From an uncultured Collinsella sp. (lineage in GTDB: Bacteria; Actinomycetota; Coriobacteriia; Coriobacteriales; Coriobacteriaceae): a stretch of DNA of 38,831 nt. Below are positions 16,343-24,024 of this stretch, piece by piece (position 1 is the first letter of the stretch; the number at the start of each line of letters is the position of its first letter). The position numbers were made by a program, and so were the translations under genes. The DNA is taken from NCBI GenBank assembly GCA_958412345.1, contig CATYSO010000022.1:1-38831 (forward strand), read 5' to 3'. The notes beneath the pieces were generated by a model. The model was not told where the DNA came from and did not search any database. It worked only from the letters and a program-made list of their open reading frames with translations.

Positions 16343-16444
16343 GAGAGGCGATGCGCGTAGACATATATCGAGAATTCGAAATTCCGAAATTCCGACCCCG
16401 GTCACAGCATGCCGGCAGCGAGGTCAATGCTCATCCGCGCATGC

Positions 16445-16570
16445 TACAATGCGGGCATCAGAGATAAAAACACAGTCCCCGTCGGGTAGTCGTGGGCGTG
16501 CGAATATCCGCATCAGTAACCTGCCTCCTCGGTTGTCCCTTCTCTGCATGGTCATCTACATAAAGGAGGA
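16445..16570 (+). ncRNA. yjdF riboswitch, copy A
   Basis: Upstream of the intact yjdF gene. An extended -10 (TGCTACAAT, 16442-16450) precedes CCCGTCGGGTAG (16478-16489) and a TGCG/CGCA stem. CCTCCT (16524-16529) can pair with the ribosome binding site AGGAGG (16564-16569), so ligand binding probably controls translation. The whole segment is conserved in block B (29341-29455), including the SD and anti-SD, while flanking sequence varies more. The yjdF RNA motif is known to precede yjdF genes and to respond to azaaromatic compounds. The assignment rests on the gene context and conservation; I did not fold the RNA by computer. Confidence 0.75.
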
Positions 16571-16577
16571 ACCAGCC

Positions 16578-16997
16578 ATGCAGATCAGCGTGTCGTCCAC
16601 CCTGACCGTATATCACGACGGCCAATTTTGGGTCGGGCTGGCGGAGCATGTCGAGAGCGGCAGATACGGCGCCGCCCGCATCGTCTTCGGCGCAGAGCCG
16701 TCCAATGAGGAAATCTTGCAATTCGTTGTCAGCAAATGGGAGAAGCTCTCATTCTTCGGCGGCGATCCCGCCGAAGCGAACAAGCCCGCGAAGAATCCCA
16801 AGCGGCGCGCTCGCGAGGCGGCGAAGGCCCTCAAGCAGCCGGCGATGAGCACCAAGGCGCAGCAGGCGCTCGCGAATCAACGTGAGGCAATGAAACGGGA
16901 ATCGGCTCACGCGAGAAGCCGACGCCGCGCGGATGAGGCGGAGGCGCGCTTCGAGCAGCGGAAGCTGAAGCGCAAGCAGAAGCATCGCGGTCATTGA
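16578..16997 (+). CDS. yjdF: YjdF family protein (DUF2992)
   Basis: 139 aa. The N-terminal part has TVYHDGQFWVGLAEHVESGR and ARIVFGAEPSNEEILQFV, the conserved YjdF core; the C-terminal 70 residues are Lys/Arg/Glu-rich and helical (KRRAREAAKALKQP, STKAQQAL, a KRKQKHRGH tail), as is usual for this family. AAAGGAGG lies 8 bases upstream of the ATG. An open frame upstream to 16449 only translates the riboswitch. The function of YjdF is unknown; its riboswitch suggests a response to toxic aromatic heterocycles. A terminator follows at 17074. Confidence 0.85.
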   Translation: MQISVSSTLTVYHDGQFWVGLAEHVESGRYGAARIVFGAEPSNEEILQFVVSKWEKLSFFGGDPAEANKPAKNPKRRAREAAKALKQPAMSTKAQQALANQREAMKRESAHARSRRRADEAEARFEQRKLKRKQKHRGH

Positions 16998-17073
16998 TCG
17001 GCAGCACTGATTCCCATATCGCAGCAGGAGCAACCTCCATTGAAGCCGCGCCTGCTCGGTTGAGCAACGTTTC

Positions 17074-17102
17074 AAACACCAGATTTATGGGGGTGTTTTT
17101 TA
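17074..17102 (+). terminator. Rho-independent terminator after yjdF
   Basis: AAACACC (17074-17080) pairs with GGTGTTT (17092-17098), followed by more T. It overlaps a second, larger hairpin at 17085-17129 between the convergent yjdF and abi genes. Confidence 0.65.
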
Positions 17103-17129
17103 TCCATCTTGCGATTAACACCCTCATAA
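17085..17129. repeat. Hairpin with ATGGGGGT ends, related to 25677-25718
   Basis: TTATGGGGGTGTT and AACACCCTCATAA pair at 12 of 13 positions. The unit shares ATGGGGGT, TTTATCC and CCCTCATAACnAAG with the hairpin at 25677-25718; the two could be ends of a small non-autonomous element. Confidence 0.45.
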
Positions 17130-17140
17130 CAAGGGAATTC

Positions 17141-17869
17141 TCAGACCGCAACGTCGCAAGGTGGCGGGCACTCTTTCAGGTAGTTATCGACCGAGCATTT
17201 ACCGATGCGGCTTTTATAAACATAGCTATGTGCGACCGGCTCAAGCTGAGCGAACAGCGAAGCGGCGTCTCGGCATGACCGCAAAGTCGCGCACCCGCAT
17301 CCCGCATGCGCGAAGAGATGTTCGTGATGCGCGGCGCGGTTACGGATCTCGTTGATTCCCGCTATCTGATTATTGACATCGTTTCGATCGGTCCCCTTCG
17401 GCCACGCCTTATGGATGATTGGAATCCACAAATCGCGTTCGTGGCTGCGGTCCGTCATGTGGGCCCAGAAGCCCAGCGTTAGGTTCGAGACAATATCGTC
17501 TGCGGTCGCATTCTCGCGAAGGCCGTTTCTCAGATGGTCTATCGAGTTCCTGTTCAGCCGGTTGGCATCGTTGACCTGTCCGCGCTTATTCGTCCTGAGA
17601 ATCGGGCGCCTCACGGGAGACTCTTCATCGAATAGCCAGTGGTCGGACCCGTTCCAGGTGGAGGATATTGCCCTGTCGTACGCGTTTCTGAGAGCAACCT
17701 CAAAGAACGAAACGTCCTTCAAGACGGCCTGCGCAAGGCCGATGTTCCAGAGGTAGAGGTCGAGAGCGACAGCGTCATCGCCTTGCGTCACTTCGAGATA
17801 TTAGCTATATCGCGGCTCAGAAAGCCACGATATGACATGCGCCCGGTCTATCTTCGGAGCGTTCAACAT
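17141..17869 (-). pseudogene. Abi family (AbiD/F-like) HEPN gene interrupted by one stop codon
   Basis: From ATG 17869, with GGGGAAAGG upstream, the frame encodes MLNAPKIDRAHVISWLSEPRYS, then TAA at 17803-17801 (codon 23), then in the same frame YLEVTQGDDAVALDLYLWN and the rest of an Abi-like protein to 17141 (242 codons in all). WLSEPRYS-YLE is the expected family N-terminus, so the stop is internal. The HEPN RNase-type motif RNRAAHH lies at about R176-H181. Reinitiation at GTG 17791 would give a 216-aa protein lacking only the first helix. Abi proteins of this type abort phage infection. Broken or attenuated; which of the two is not decidable from sequence. Confidence 0.7.
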
Positions 17870-17896
17870 GGGAAACCTTTCCCCAGTAAATAATTG

Positions 17897-17953
17897 AGCC
17901 CCGGCGACTTGAATCAGCGGTCGTACCGGGGCTAACTTTTTTTGGATAATAGC
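17897..17953 (+). terminator. Strong hairpin with T run, plus strand
   Basis: AGCCCCGG (17897-17904) pairs with CCGGGGCT (17936-17943), followed by AAC and seven T. No intact plus-strand gene precedes it; it probably belonged to a lost gene. Confidence 0.6.
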
Positions 17954-18034
17954 ACATGAATACTGCTTGCGAAGTCTTAACCGCTCAGGGGTGAAAGGGT
18001 TCCTTGAGCCCCTTGATTATCAACTTCATCCGAA

Positions 18035-18211
18035 CACCTCTCACGGCCGCACGCGCGTATAAACGGCGTTCAAATTGGTCCGGTGGGCATCGATTGGTCA
18101 TATGCTCAAGAGGCCCAAGGCAACTGGCGTACACGCATGAATGGCATCTTTAAGCAGCTCGAAAAACATGACATCGGACTTCTCATCACCATTGATAAAG
18201 TCACAGGGTCA
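18035..18211 (+). pseudogene. Fragment of an AAA+ ATPase paralogous to 5181-6275
   Basis: Without a gap it encodes RPHARINGVQIGPVGIDW, then NWRTRMNGIFKQLEKHDIG and LLITIDKVT, matching residues 97-151 of the complete ATPase at about 90% identity by eye. The Walker B pair D-E is changed to D-K. Both flanks are unrelated sequence, so only this central piece survives. It carries no promoter or iterons. Confidence 0.85.
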
Positions 18212-18316
18212 TCAGGCAAAAACCGCGGACCAAACGCGCATGGTCACAGGCTGTCTTGCGTTATCTGACATGACGGGGAGTGCGTTAACACGAGACGGCT
18301 CGTTTACATAACGTTT

Positions 18317-18339
18317 GAGCAGGGAGGCGACCCCTGCTC
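18317..18339 (-). terminator. Hairpin after feoB
   Basis: GAGCAGGG and CCCTGCTC are perfect 8-bp arms with a 7-base loop, 10 bases beyond the feoB stop on the minus strand. There is no clear T run, so terminator activity is uncertain. Confidence 0.4.
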
Positions 18340-18348
18340 CAACCCAAA

Positions 18349-20289
18349 TTAGAACAGCAGCAGCCCCACGTGATACGCCGCGCATCCCAGCAGCAGGGAT
18401 GCGCAGATATAGAACGCCGCCGTGATGGCCACCCACTTGGGCGAGTGCGCCTCAGCGACGGTCATCGAGCAGCTCGCCGCGCACGGCATGTTGAACGTGA
18501 ACGCGAAGATGAACGCAAGCGCCTCGGGAGCCGAGATGTGCGCCGCGATGAGCTCGCCGATGTTGGGAGCCACAAACGCCGTCCCCGTAACCGCCCCCAC
18601 GATGGCCGCATTGGGCGTGGAGCCACCCGCAAACAGGGCCGAGAACACACCGACAGCCGATTCCTTGATGGCAAGCGCACAGAACCAGGCGGTAAACGTC
18701 TGCCACCCCATGCCGAAGATGCGCGTCACCGGCTCGATGGCAACGCCGATGGCGTAGAGCACGGAATCTTCCATGTTGCCGCTCGCGGTGTAGGTGAGCA
18801 ACCAGATGATGAGCGTGAACAGGGCGACCACCTTGAAGGATCGGCGGAACATGCTCCAGCACTTGAGGCATGCGCCGCGCAGCACATTCTTGATGCGGGG
18901 TTTGTGGTAGGGCGGCAACTCCATAACGAGCCCCGCGCGCTCGCCCGCAGGCACGAGCTTGGGTCCAAAGATGATACCGATGAGCCACATCACAAGAAGG
19001 CAGACGGCGAAGATGCCCACGATCACAAGCGGCGCCCCCACGCCGAAGAACGTGACCGCGAGGATGGGCACGATACCCCACGTGGTAGCGCAGGGAATGG
19101 CCCACGACATCATCATGGTGAGCATGCGCTGGCCCCACGAGTCGATCACGCGCGCACCGGAGACACCGCCCATGGTGCAGCCGAAGCACATAAGAAACGG
19201 CATGAGCGACTTGCCCTGCAGGCCGAAGCGCGAGAGCGTCTCATCGAAGACATAGGAGATGCGAGCCATATAGCCCCACTCCTCATAGGCGAGAAACACC
19301 AGATTGATACCGAAAACATAGCCCGTCATCATCACTGCGAAGCACAGGCTGTTGGCGATGACGCCCCACAGCAGGTTGGCGAGGATCGCCGGCACGCCCG
19401 CCGCGATGAGTCCCGTCGCCGCCATCTGCCCCAAGCTCGAGATGACGCCACCCAGCAGCATGATGGGTGTCGCCGGGATGAAGGCGGCGATGAAGCCGAG
19501 CAGGATCATGCCGATGGCAAGGGGCTTCGAGACACGCGAGGCAGTTGCCAACCGGTCGAAGCGCGAGAGCTTGTGGTCCGAGGGCGGCACGACTTCCGCT
19601 CCATCGATGACCTTCTCGATCCAGGCGAACTTGGCCGCGCCACGGCCTTGAATGGTATCCGCATGAGCCAAGAGCTCTGTCTTGAGGGCGCCCGTATCAA
19701 GGACATGCCTCTTGGCGACCGCGCGGTCGATGGCAGCCAGCAGCACATCATACCCAGAGACGTCAGCGGCCACGAACGGCACCACGGGAACGCCGAGGCG
19801 CTGCTCGATCTTCTTCGCGTCGACCCTCCTTCCCTGCTGCTCTGCCACATCCATGAGGTTGAGGACGAGCACGCAGGGAGAATCGGGGGCGACGCACGCG
19901 AAGTCGGCAAGCATATAGAGGCTTCGCTCAAGCTGGGAGGCATCCGCCATCACCAGCGCCACGTCGGCCACGCCGGACGTGACGAAGTCGACCGTCACCT
20001 GCTCCTCGGGCGAGTTCGCAGAAAGGCCATAGGCACCCGGCAGGTCGACGACCTGGTAGCTCTTTCCCTCCCGGGAGAACTCGCCCACCTTGCGCTCGAC
20101 GGTCTTTCCCGGCCAATTGCCCACATGCTGGCGCGATCCGGTCAGACCGTTGAAGAGCGTCGATTTGCCCGAATTGGGTTGGCCGAGCAGCGCGATGCAG
20201 TCATCGCCCTTCTTCTCGAAGCCAATAGCGCCCGAAGCGGAACAGCAGCCGCATCCAGTCGAGGCGGCGCCGCACTTCTCGCAGCTCAT
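18349..20289 (-). CDS. feoB: Ferrous iron transporter FeoB
   Basis: 646 aa inner-membrane Fe(II) transporter with an N-terminal GTPase. G1 is GQPNSGKST at 36-44, G3 is DLPGAY at 82-87, and NLMD at 144-147 stands for G4. The C-terminal half has two Gate-type membrane blocks (GKSLMPFLMCFGCTMGGVSG and the region near GMGWQTFTAWFCALAIKESA). It is shorter than the E. coli protein (about 770 aa). The first 16 residues are unusual: five Cys (C3, C6, C13, C15, C16) in a MSCEKCG-type tail that could bind metal. The start overlaps the feoA stop as ATGA. Confidence 0.95.
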   Translation of the reverse strand: MSCEKCGAASTGCGCCSASGAIGFEKKGDDCIALLGQPNSGKSTLFNGLTGSRQHVGNWPGKTVERKVGEFSREGKSYQVVDLPGAYGLSANSPEEQVTVDFVTSGVADVALVMADASQLERSLYMLADFACVAPDSPCVLVLNLMDVAEQQGRRVDAKKIEQRLGVPVVPFVAADVSGYDVLLAAIDRAVAKRHVLDTGALKTELLAHADTIQGRGAAKFAWIEKVIDGAEVVPPSDHKLSRFDRLATASRVSKPLAIGMILLGFIAAFIPATPIMLLGGVISSLGQMAATGLIAAGVPAILANLLWGVIANSLCFAVMMTGYVFGINLVFLAYEEWGYMARISYVFDETLSRFGLQGKSLMPFLMCFGCTMGGVSGARVIDSWGQRMLTMMMSWAIPCATTWGIVPILAVTFFGVGAPLVIVGIFAVCLLVMWLIGIIFGPKLVPAGERAGLVMELPPYHKPRIKNVLRGACLKCWSMFRRSFKVVALFTLIIWLLTYTASGNMEDSVLYAIGVAIEPVTRIFGMGWQTFTAWFCALAIKESAVGVFSALFAGGSTPNAAIVGAVTGTAFVAPNIGELIAAHISAPEALAFIFAFTFNMPCAASCSMTVAEAHSPKWVAITAAFYICASLLLGCAAYHVGLLLF

Positions 20290-20513
20290 GCAAACACCTC
20301 CACCTCAATGTTGTCGCAATCCGCTCGATCGATGGCGACGACGCTGTCGCGCTCGAACACGAGCAACGGCCGCTTGCGAGCGTTCTGCACCATCTCGATG
20401 CGGCACCCCTCGGTCAGCCCGATCGCCGTAACGCGCGAGACGAAACGGTCCGGCCCCGAGACGGAAGTGATCCTCCCTTTTTGTCCCGTTTCCATTTGGC
20501 TAAGTTTTGTCAT
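20286..20513 (-). CDS. feoA: Ferrous iron transport protein FeoA
   Basis: 75 aa, SH3-like partner of FeoB: KGRITSVSGPDRFVSRVTAI, GLTEGCRIEMVQNA and a conserved end near SVVAIDRADCDNIEV. ATG 20513 is preferred because GGGGGA lies just before it; an in-frame TTG at 20525 is the alternative. It is translationally coupled to feoB. The intergenic region with the divergent AraC gene is about 150 bp and holds at least one promoter-like sequence, but no clear iron box was recognised. Confidence 0.9.
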   Translation of the reverse strand: MTKLSQMETGQKGRITSVSGPDRFVSRVTAIGLTEGCRIEMVQNARKRPLLVFERDSVVAIDRADCDNIEVEVFA

Positions 20514-20540
20514 GCTATCCCCCAAACCGTAGATATGCGA

Positions 20541-20569
20541 TTTAAACCAGCAGATAGTCTGGGTATAAT
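20541..20569 (+). promoter_or_regulatory. Putative promoter of the AraC-type gene
   Basis: A perfect -10 TATAAT at 20564-20569 with a weak -35 (TTTAAA, 20541-20546) at 17 bases. Transcription would start just before the operator at 20574. Confidence 0.5.
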
Positions 20570-20573
20570 AGTC

Positions 20574-20599
20574 ATGGAGTTAACCGTCTGCAACTCCAT
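20574..20599. promoter_or_regulatory. Operator-like perfect inverted repeat
   Basis: ATGGAGTT (20574-20581) and AACTCCAT (20592-20599), 10-bp spacer, directly downstream of the TATAAT. Position fits repression of the AraC gene or a leader stem. Confidence 0.5.
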
Positions 20600-20659
20600 A
20601 TGGCAAATCATAGCTCCATTTCTCGGCCTTATGGTACCGAGATGGGACAAGGACGCACC

Positions 20660-21694
20660 GTGAACGAATCACTCTCGAACCTCATCGTCCACAAGGGGAT
20701 GAGCCTGCACTCCAAGGACAACCGGACGATCGAGCTTCGCCTTTCCGACCCCATCGGACAGGGCACGATGACCGGTTATGTCCTCTCCCCCAACCTCGTG
20801 GTGTGCTTTGTTGACTTCCGCTGTGGGGAATGCCCCAACATGACCCCCGAACCTCAAGACAAACAAGGCCACCGCGAACAGGAGCCGCGCGAACGACGAG
20901 GCGAGTGGTTCTCCATCAACTATTGCCTGGAGGGACGCTGCGAAACGGACATTCCCCATGTGGGCACCGCCGTCGTGGGAGAGGGAGACGTCTGCATCAG
21001 CTTTTCCCATACCCCCGATGGCGAGCGGCATCTGCCGCGGACCTTTCGATACCCGCTCGCCCGTTACGTCGGCATAGAGGCCTTCGTCAACACCCGAATC
21101 GTCCGTGACCCCTCGTTCTCGATCCTCAACGAGGCGGCACACGATGTAGGCGCTGCCTGGGCACAAGCGGGATATTCGGCGATATTCTCCGACGAAAAGT
21201 CGCTGATTTCCCAGCTCAAGCGATGCCTGGCGTCAGCACGGACAGCAGATTGGGGACAGGCGAAGCTCGCCGCGATCGAGCTGCTCTGGACCCTTGCCAG
21301 GCAAGACTACGGCTCCGCCACTCCCCAAACACTGCTTGCCCCGGCGCAGCTGCGCATGGCGAAGGCCGCCCACGACCAAATCGAGGCAGCTCCGACCAAA
21401 CCCCATGATGCGAGGACAATCGCAGCGGAGATGGGCATCTCGGCCACCACGCTCAACGAGTACTTTGCGAAGGTCTACGGGATGACCATTGCTCGATACA
21501 CCCGCCGCAGACGTATCGAAATCGCCCGAAACGCGCTCGAACGAGGCGAGCAGGTCGCCGCCGCGGCCTGCGCCGCCGGATACAGCAACCCAAGCAAGTT
21601 CTCGGCCGCCTTCAAGCGCGAGACGGGCGTACTCCCCTCCCGGTGGAGCAGGGGGCAGTCCCCTGTTCCAAGCGAAAGGCATAGGAACCCATGA
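20660..21694 (+). CDS. AraC family transcriptional regulator
   Basis: 344 aa from GTG 20660 (AAGGA 6 bases upstream); the frame is also open from ATG 20600. The C-terminal domain has two helix-turn-helices: IAAEMGISATTLNEYFAK and AAAACAAGYSNPSKFSAAFK, ending in the typical GVLPSRW. The N-terminal 230 residues resemble the effector part of AraC regulators found beside siderophore or iron genes. It is divergent from feoAB, but control of feo is inference. The last 15 residues (SRGQSPVPSERHRNP) lie after the family end and are encoded partly by a palindromic repeat (21645-21669) inserted in the 3' end. It overlaps the next gene by 4 bases (ATGA). Confidence 0.8.
   Translation: MNESLSNLIVHKGMSLHSKDNRTIELRLSDPIGQGTMTGYVLSPNLVVCFVDFRCGECPNMTPEPQDKQGHREQEPRERRGEWFSINYCLEGRCETDIPHVGTAVVGEGDVCISFSHTPDGERHLPRTFRYPLARYVGIEAFVNTRIVRDPSFSILNEAAHDVGAAWAQAGYSAIFSDEKSLISQLKRCLASARTADWGQAKLAAIELLWTLARQDYGSATPQTLLAPAQLRMAKAAHDQIEAAPTKPHDARTIAAEMGISATTLNEYFAKVYGMTIARYTRRRRIEIARNALERGEQVAAAACAAGYSNPSKFSAAFKRETGVLPSRWSRGQSPVPSERHRNP
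21645..21669. repeat. Palindromic repeat, copy 1, inside the AraC gene end
   Basis: GGAGCAGGGGGC-A-GTCCCCTGTTCC, a near-perfect 25-bp palindrome matching 22389-22413 except for two positions in the left arm. It adds residues to the AraC C-terminus. Confidence 0.7.
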
Positions 21695-22386
21695 AGCAGT
21701 ATCTCAGGGAAACCACCCTTCTCGACTATTCCGACCCCAGCATCCAGGCCCTCATCGAGAGGCGCAACTGGCGTGATCTAGGCGAGTTCGATCGGCTTCG
21801 GTCTATCTACGACTTTGTCCGCGACGAGGTGCTCTTTGGCTACAACGTCGACGACGACATCCCGGCCTCGCGGGTGATTGCGGATGGCTTTGGGCAGTGC
21901 AACACGAAGGCGACGCTCTTCATGGCACTGCTGCGGGCCTGCGGCATCCCCTGTCGCATCCACGGCTTCACCATCGACAAGGCGCTGCAGAAGGGCACGA
22001 TGACGGGGCCCGTCTATCACCTTGCGCCGAGAAACGTCCTGCACAGCTGGGTCGAGGTCTATTTCGAGGATCGTTGGTACGAGCTTGAGGGACTCATCCT
22101 CGACGCAAGCTACCTGGCGGCGGTGCAGGCCGCCAACCCAGACTGCGCGGGCGCCTTCTGCGGGTATGGCATCGCCACGACAGACTTCCGCGACCCTACC
22201 GTCAGCTTCAACCGCAACGACACCTATATCCAGAGCGAGGGGATAAACCGAGACTTTGGGGTCTATGACTGCCCCGACGACCTTCTCGCTGAACACCGCC
22301 AACAGATGAGCGCCGTCAAGGCATTTGCATACCGCCACCTTGGACGGCACCTGATGAACAGAAACGTCAGGAAGATGCGCGAATAG
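21691..22386 (+). CDS. Transglutaminase-like cysteine protease-fold protein
   Basis: 231 aa, cytoplasmic, no signal peptide. Transglutaminase core: C70 in GFGQCNTKATLFMAL, H118 in VLHSWVEVYF, and an acidic residue (Glu133 or Asp138) after the RWYELEG strand completes the triad. Members hydrolyse or cross-link amide bonds; the natural substrate is unknown. Its start overlaps the AraC stop (ATGA), so the regulator and enzyme form a unit. A palindromic repeat follows directly and may serve as its terminator. Confidence 0.75.
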   Translation: MKQYLRETTLLDYSDPSIQALIERRNWRDLGEFDRLRSIYDFVRDEVLFGYNVDDDIPASRVIADGFGQCNTKATLFMALLRACGIPCRIHGFTIDKALQKGTMTGPVYHLAPRNVLHSWVEVYFEDRWYELEGLILDASYLAAVQAANPDCAGAFCGYGIATTDFRDPTVSFNRNDTYIQSEGINRDFGVYDCPDDLLAEHRQQMSAVKAFAYRHLGRHLMNRNVRKMRE

Positions 22387-22388
22387 GC

Positions 22389-22413
22389 GGAACAGGGGAC
22401 AGTCCCCTGTTCC
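22389..22413. repeat. Palindromic repeat, copy 2, between convergent genes
   Basis: GGAACAGGGGAC-A-GTCCCCTGTTCC, a perfect 12-bp-arm palindrome. It sits between the transglutaminase-like gene and the convergent methyltransferase gene and can form a strong hairpin on either strand. Confidence 0.75.
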
Positions 22414-22419
22414 GCACAC

Positions 22420-23067
22420 TTAACGCGGCTTGCGCGCCACCAGGTGCACGCGGAACTTCTTCTGAGCCTCGAGACTCAGCACGTCAAAGCCAGCTTGTTC
22501 GGCCATCGCGCGAAACTCCGACACCTTGAGAATGCGCACGTCACCGTGCCCGAACAGGTTGGCGAGCGGCATCTCGAAGGTGTTCATGAGCCAGACGACG
22601 AAATCGTTCGAGGTGTAATCGCGCAGGATCAGGCGCCCACCGGGCTGCAGCACGCGATAGACCTCGGCAAAGAAGCGCTCGGGATGCGGGTAATGATGGA
22701 AGCTGTTGGACGTGATGACGGCGTCGAAGGACCTGTCCTCAAACGGCAGCGCCTCGGCATCGCCCGCCGTGAACTGGCAGTTCTCCAGGGACTTGGACTG
22801 CGCGACGGAGATCATCTCGGGCGTGAGGTCGAGACCGTGGCAATGGACCTCGGGGTGCTCGCCGTGCAATAGCTCGATCACCGCACCGGTGCCGCAACCC
22901 ACGTCGAGCAGCGTCTCAAACGGCTCGTGCTCAAGCTCGGCCAGCAAGAGCGGATAGTCATCCTTGCACATCTCGTACAGACCGGCGTGGCCCGACTCGT
23001 AGATGCGCGCCGCCTCCGTGAACTCCTTGATCGAAAGCTGCTTGTATTCCTCGGCCGTGCGTGCCAT
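22420..23067 (-). CDS. Class I SAM-dependent methyltransferase (UbiE/MenG-like)
   Basis: 215 aa from ATG 23067 (GAGGTGG upstream; another ATG at 23079 is possible). Motif I LLDVGCGTGA lies near 53-62, post-motif II GDAEALPFEDRSFDAV near 105, and LQPGGRLILRDY is the usual motif III. The closest kind by pattern is the methyltransferase 11 group; the substrate is unknown. It is divergent from the flavin/glutaredoxin fusion gene and convergent with the transglutaminase-like gene. Confidence 0.8.
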   Translation of the reverse strand: MARTAEEYKQLSIKEFTEAARIYESGHAGLYEMCKDDYPLLLAELEHEPFETLLDVGCGTGAVIELLHGEHPEVHCHGLDLTPEMISVAQSKSLENCQFTAGDAEALPFEDRSFDAVITSNSFHHYPHPERFFAEVYRVLQPGGRLILRDYTSNDFVVWLMNTFEMPLANLFGHGDVRILKVSEFRAMAEQAGFDVLSLEAQKKFRVHLVARKPR

Positions 23068-23241
23068 GGGCCACCTCACATGATAGACAACAGTGTTAGG
23101 TTTGGTTAACTATAATATATTGAACCCGATATCCACAACACAACCTGTCGCGACGACGCCACGATGGCCCGGCGGGACCTTACCCCACTCTGGGTAAAAG
23201 CAGAAAGGAACATCGAGCATCTCCGTCGAAAGGAAGTTCCC

Positions 23242-24015
23242 ATGACCCCAGAGGAATTCGACCAAGCCGCAGTCTATTGGACCGATAAGGAGGATACCGA
23301 GAGACGCATGCCGGCAGGCGAGCTCGCCGCTGCCATCGACGCCTTCCTCTCTGCGCACAACACCTGTGCCCTTGCCACCGGCAGCGGGAGCTTTGTCCGT
23401 TGTACGCCGCTCGAATACGCTTGGCGTGACGGCGCGATCTGGATCTTCTCGGAAGGCGGCCTTAAGTTCCGCGGACTCAAGGACAACAAGAACGTGAGCG
23501 CTGCCATCTTCGAACCCTACGACGGCTTCGGCAAGCTCGCGAGCGCCCAGGTCACGGGCACGGCCAAGCTTGTCGCAGCCGACGATCCGGCCTTTGCCGA
23601 GGCCGCGGCTGCCAAGGGCATCCCCGCTGCCGCGCTGGAAAAGATCGTGAGCCGTCTGCACCTGATCAAGATCGTACCGAGCCGCATCGACTATCTATGC
23701 AGCGACCTCAAGGCCCAGGGCTACGATGCACGTCAGCACCTGGAGTATGCCAATGAGGCCGCCGAGGCGGCATCGCACGACCTCGAGCTCTACGTGATGA
23801 ACGGCTGCCCGTTCTGCCTCAAGGTCAAGACCTTCCTCGCCAGGAACGGCATCGAGATCCCCGAACGCAGTATCTCGACCGACAAGGATGCCGAGCGCAC
23901 GCTCATCGAAGTCGGCGGCAAACGTCAGGCCCCTTGCCTCTTCATCGACGGCAAGCCGCTCTACGAGTCCGACGACATCATCGCCTGGGCGCGACGTAAC
24001 ATTCTCGCGCTCTAG
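23242..24015 (+). CDS. Fusion of a PNPOx-like flavin domain and a glutaredoxin
   Basis: 257 aa from ATG 23242 (AAAGGAAG upstream). Residues 1-165 form a pyridoxamine-5'-phosphate-oxidase-like split barrel (CALATGSGSFVRCTPLEYAW, FSEGGLKFRGLKDNKNVSAA), expected to bind FMN, heme or F420. Residues 181-257 form a glutaredoxin/GST-N thioredoxin fold with CPFC (C189, C192) and the cis-proline P231 in APCLFIDGKPLYESDDI. The fusion suggests a thiol-linked reductase that delivers electrons to or from the flavin domain (inference). The start of the frame at 23164 is rejected because it lacks family similarity. TATAAT at 23111-23116 in the intergenic region is a possible -10. Confidence 0.8.
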   Translation: MTPEEFDQAAVYWTDKEDTERRMPAGELAAAIDAFLSAHNTCALATGSGSFVRCTPLEYAWRDGAIWIFSEGGLKFRGLKDNKNVSAAIFEPYDGFGKLASAQVTGTAKLVAADDPAFAEAAAAKGIPAAALEKIVSRLHLIKIVPSRIDYLCSDLKAQGYDARQHLEYANEAAEAASHDLELYVMNGCPFCLKVKTFLARNGIEIPERSISTDKDAERTLIEVGGKRQAPCLFIDGKPLYESDDIIAWARRNILAL

Positions 24016-24024
24016 CTCCATCGC

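Larger units (their letters stand above)
15800..16577. repeat. Long repeat block, copy A (matches 28730-29463)
   Basis: In order: a segment with AGGCTCGATA and CGTTTCGAAACTCAA; the stem-forming segment around 15861-15940; AGTCTCAGGTGGCTTGCCCATGAGT (15961-15985); a minus-strand DUF4143 tail; and a plus-strand yjdF riboswitch with ribosome binding site. The same parts occur in the same order and orientation at 28730-29463, with scattered substitutions and small indels. A piece of the second segment also occurs at 24674-24720. Confidence 0.75.

Noticed and set aside
18370..20532. 720-codon open frame on the plus strand opposite feoAB
   Set aside because: His/Arg/Asp-rich translation typical of an antisense shadow; feoA and feoB have clear motifs on the other strand.
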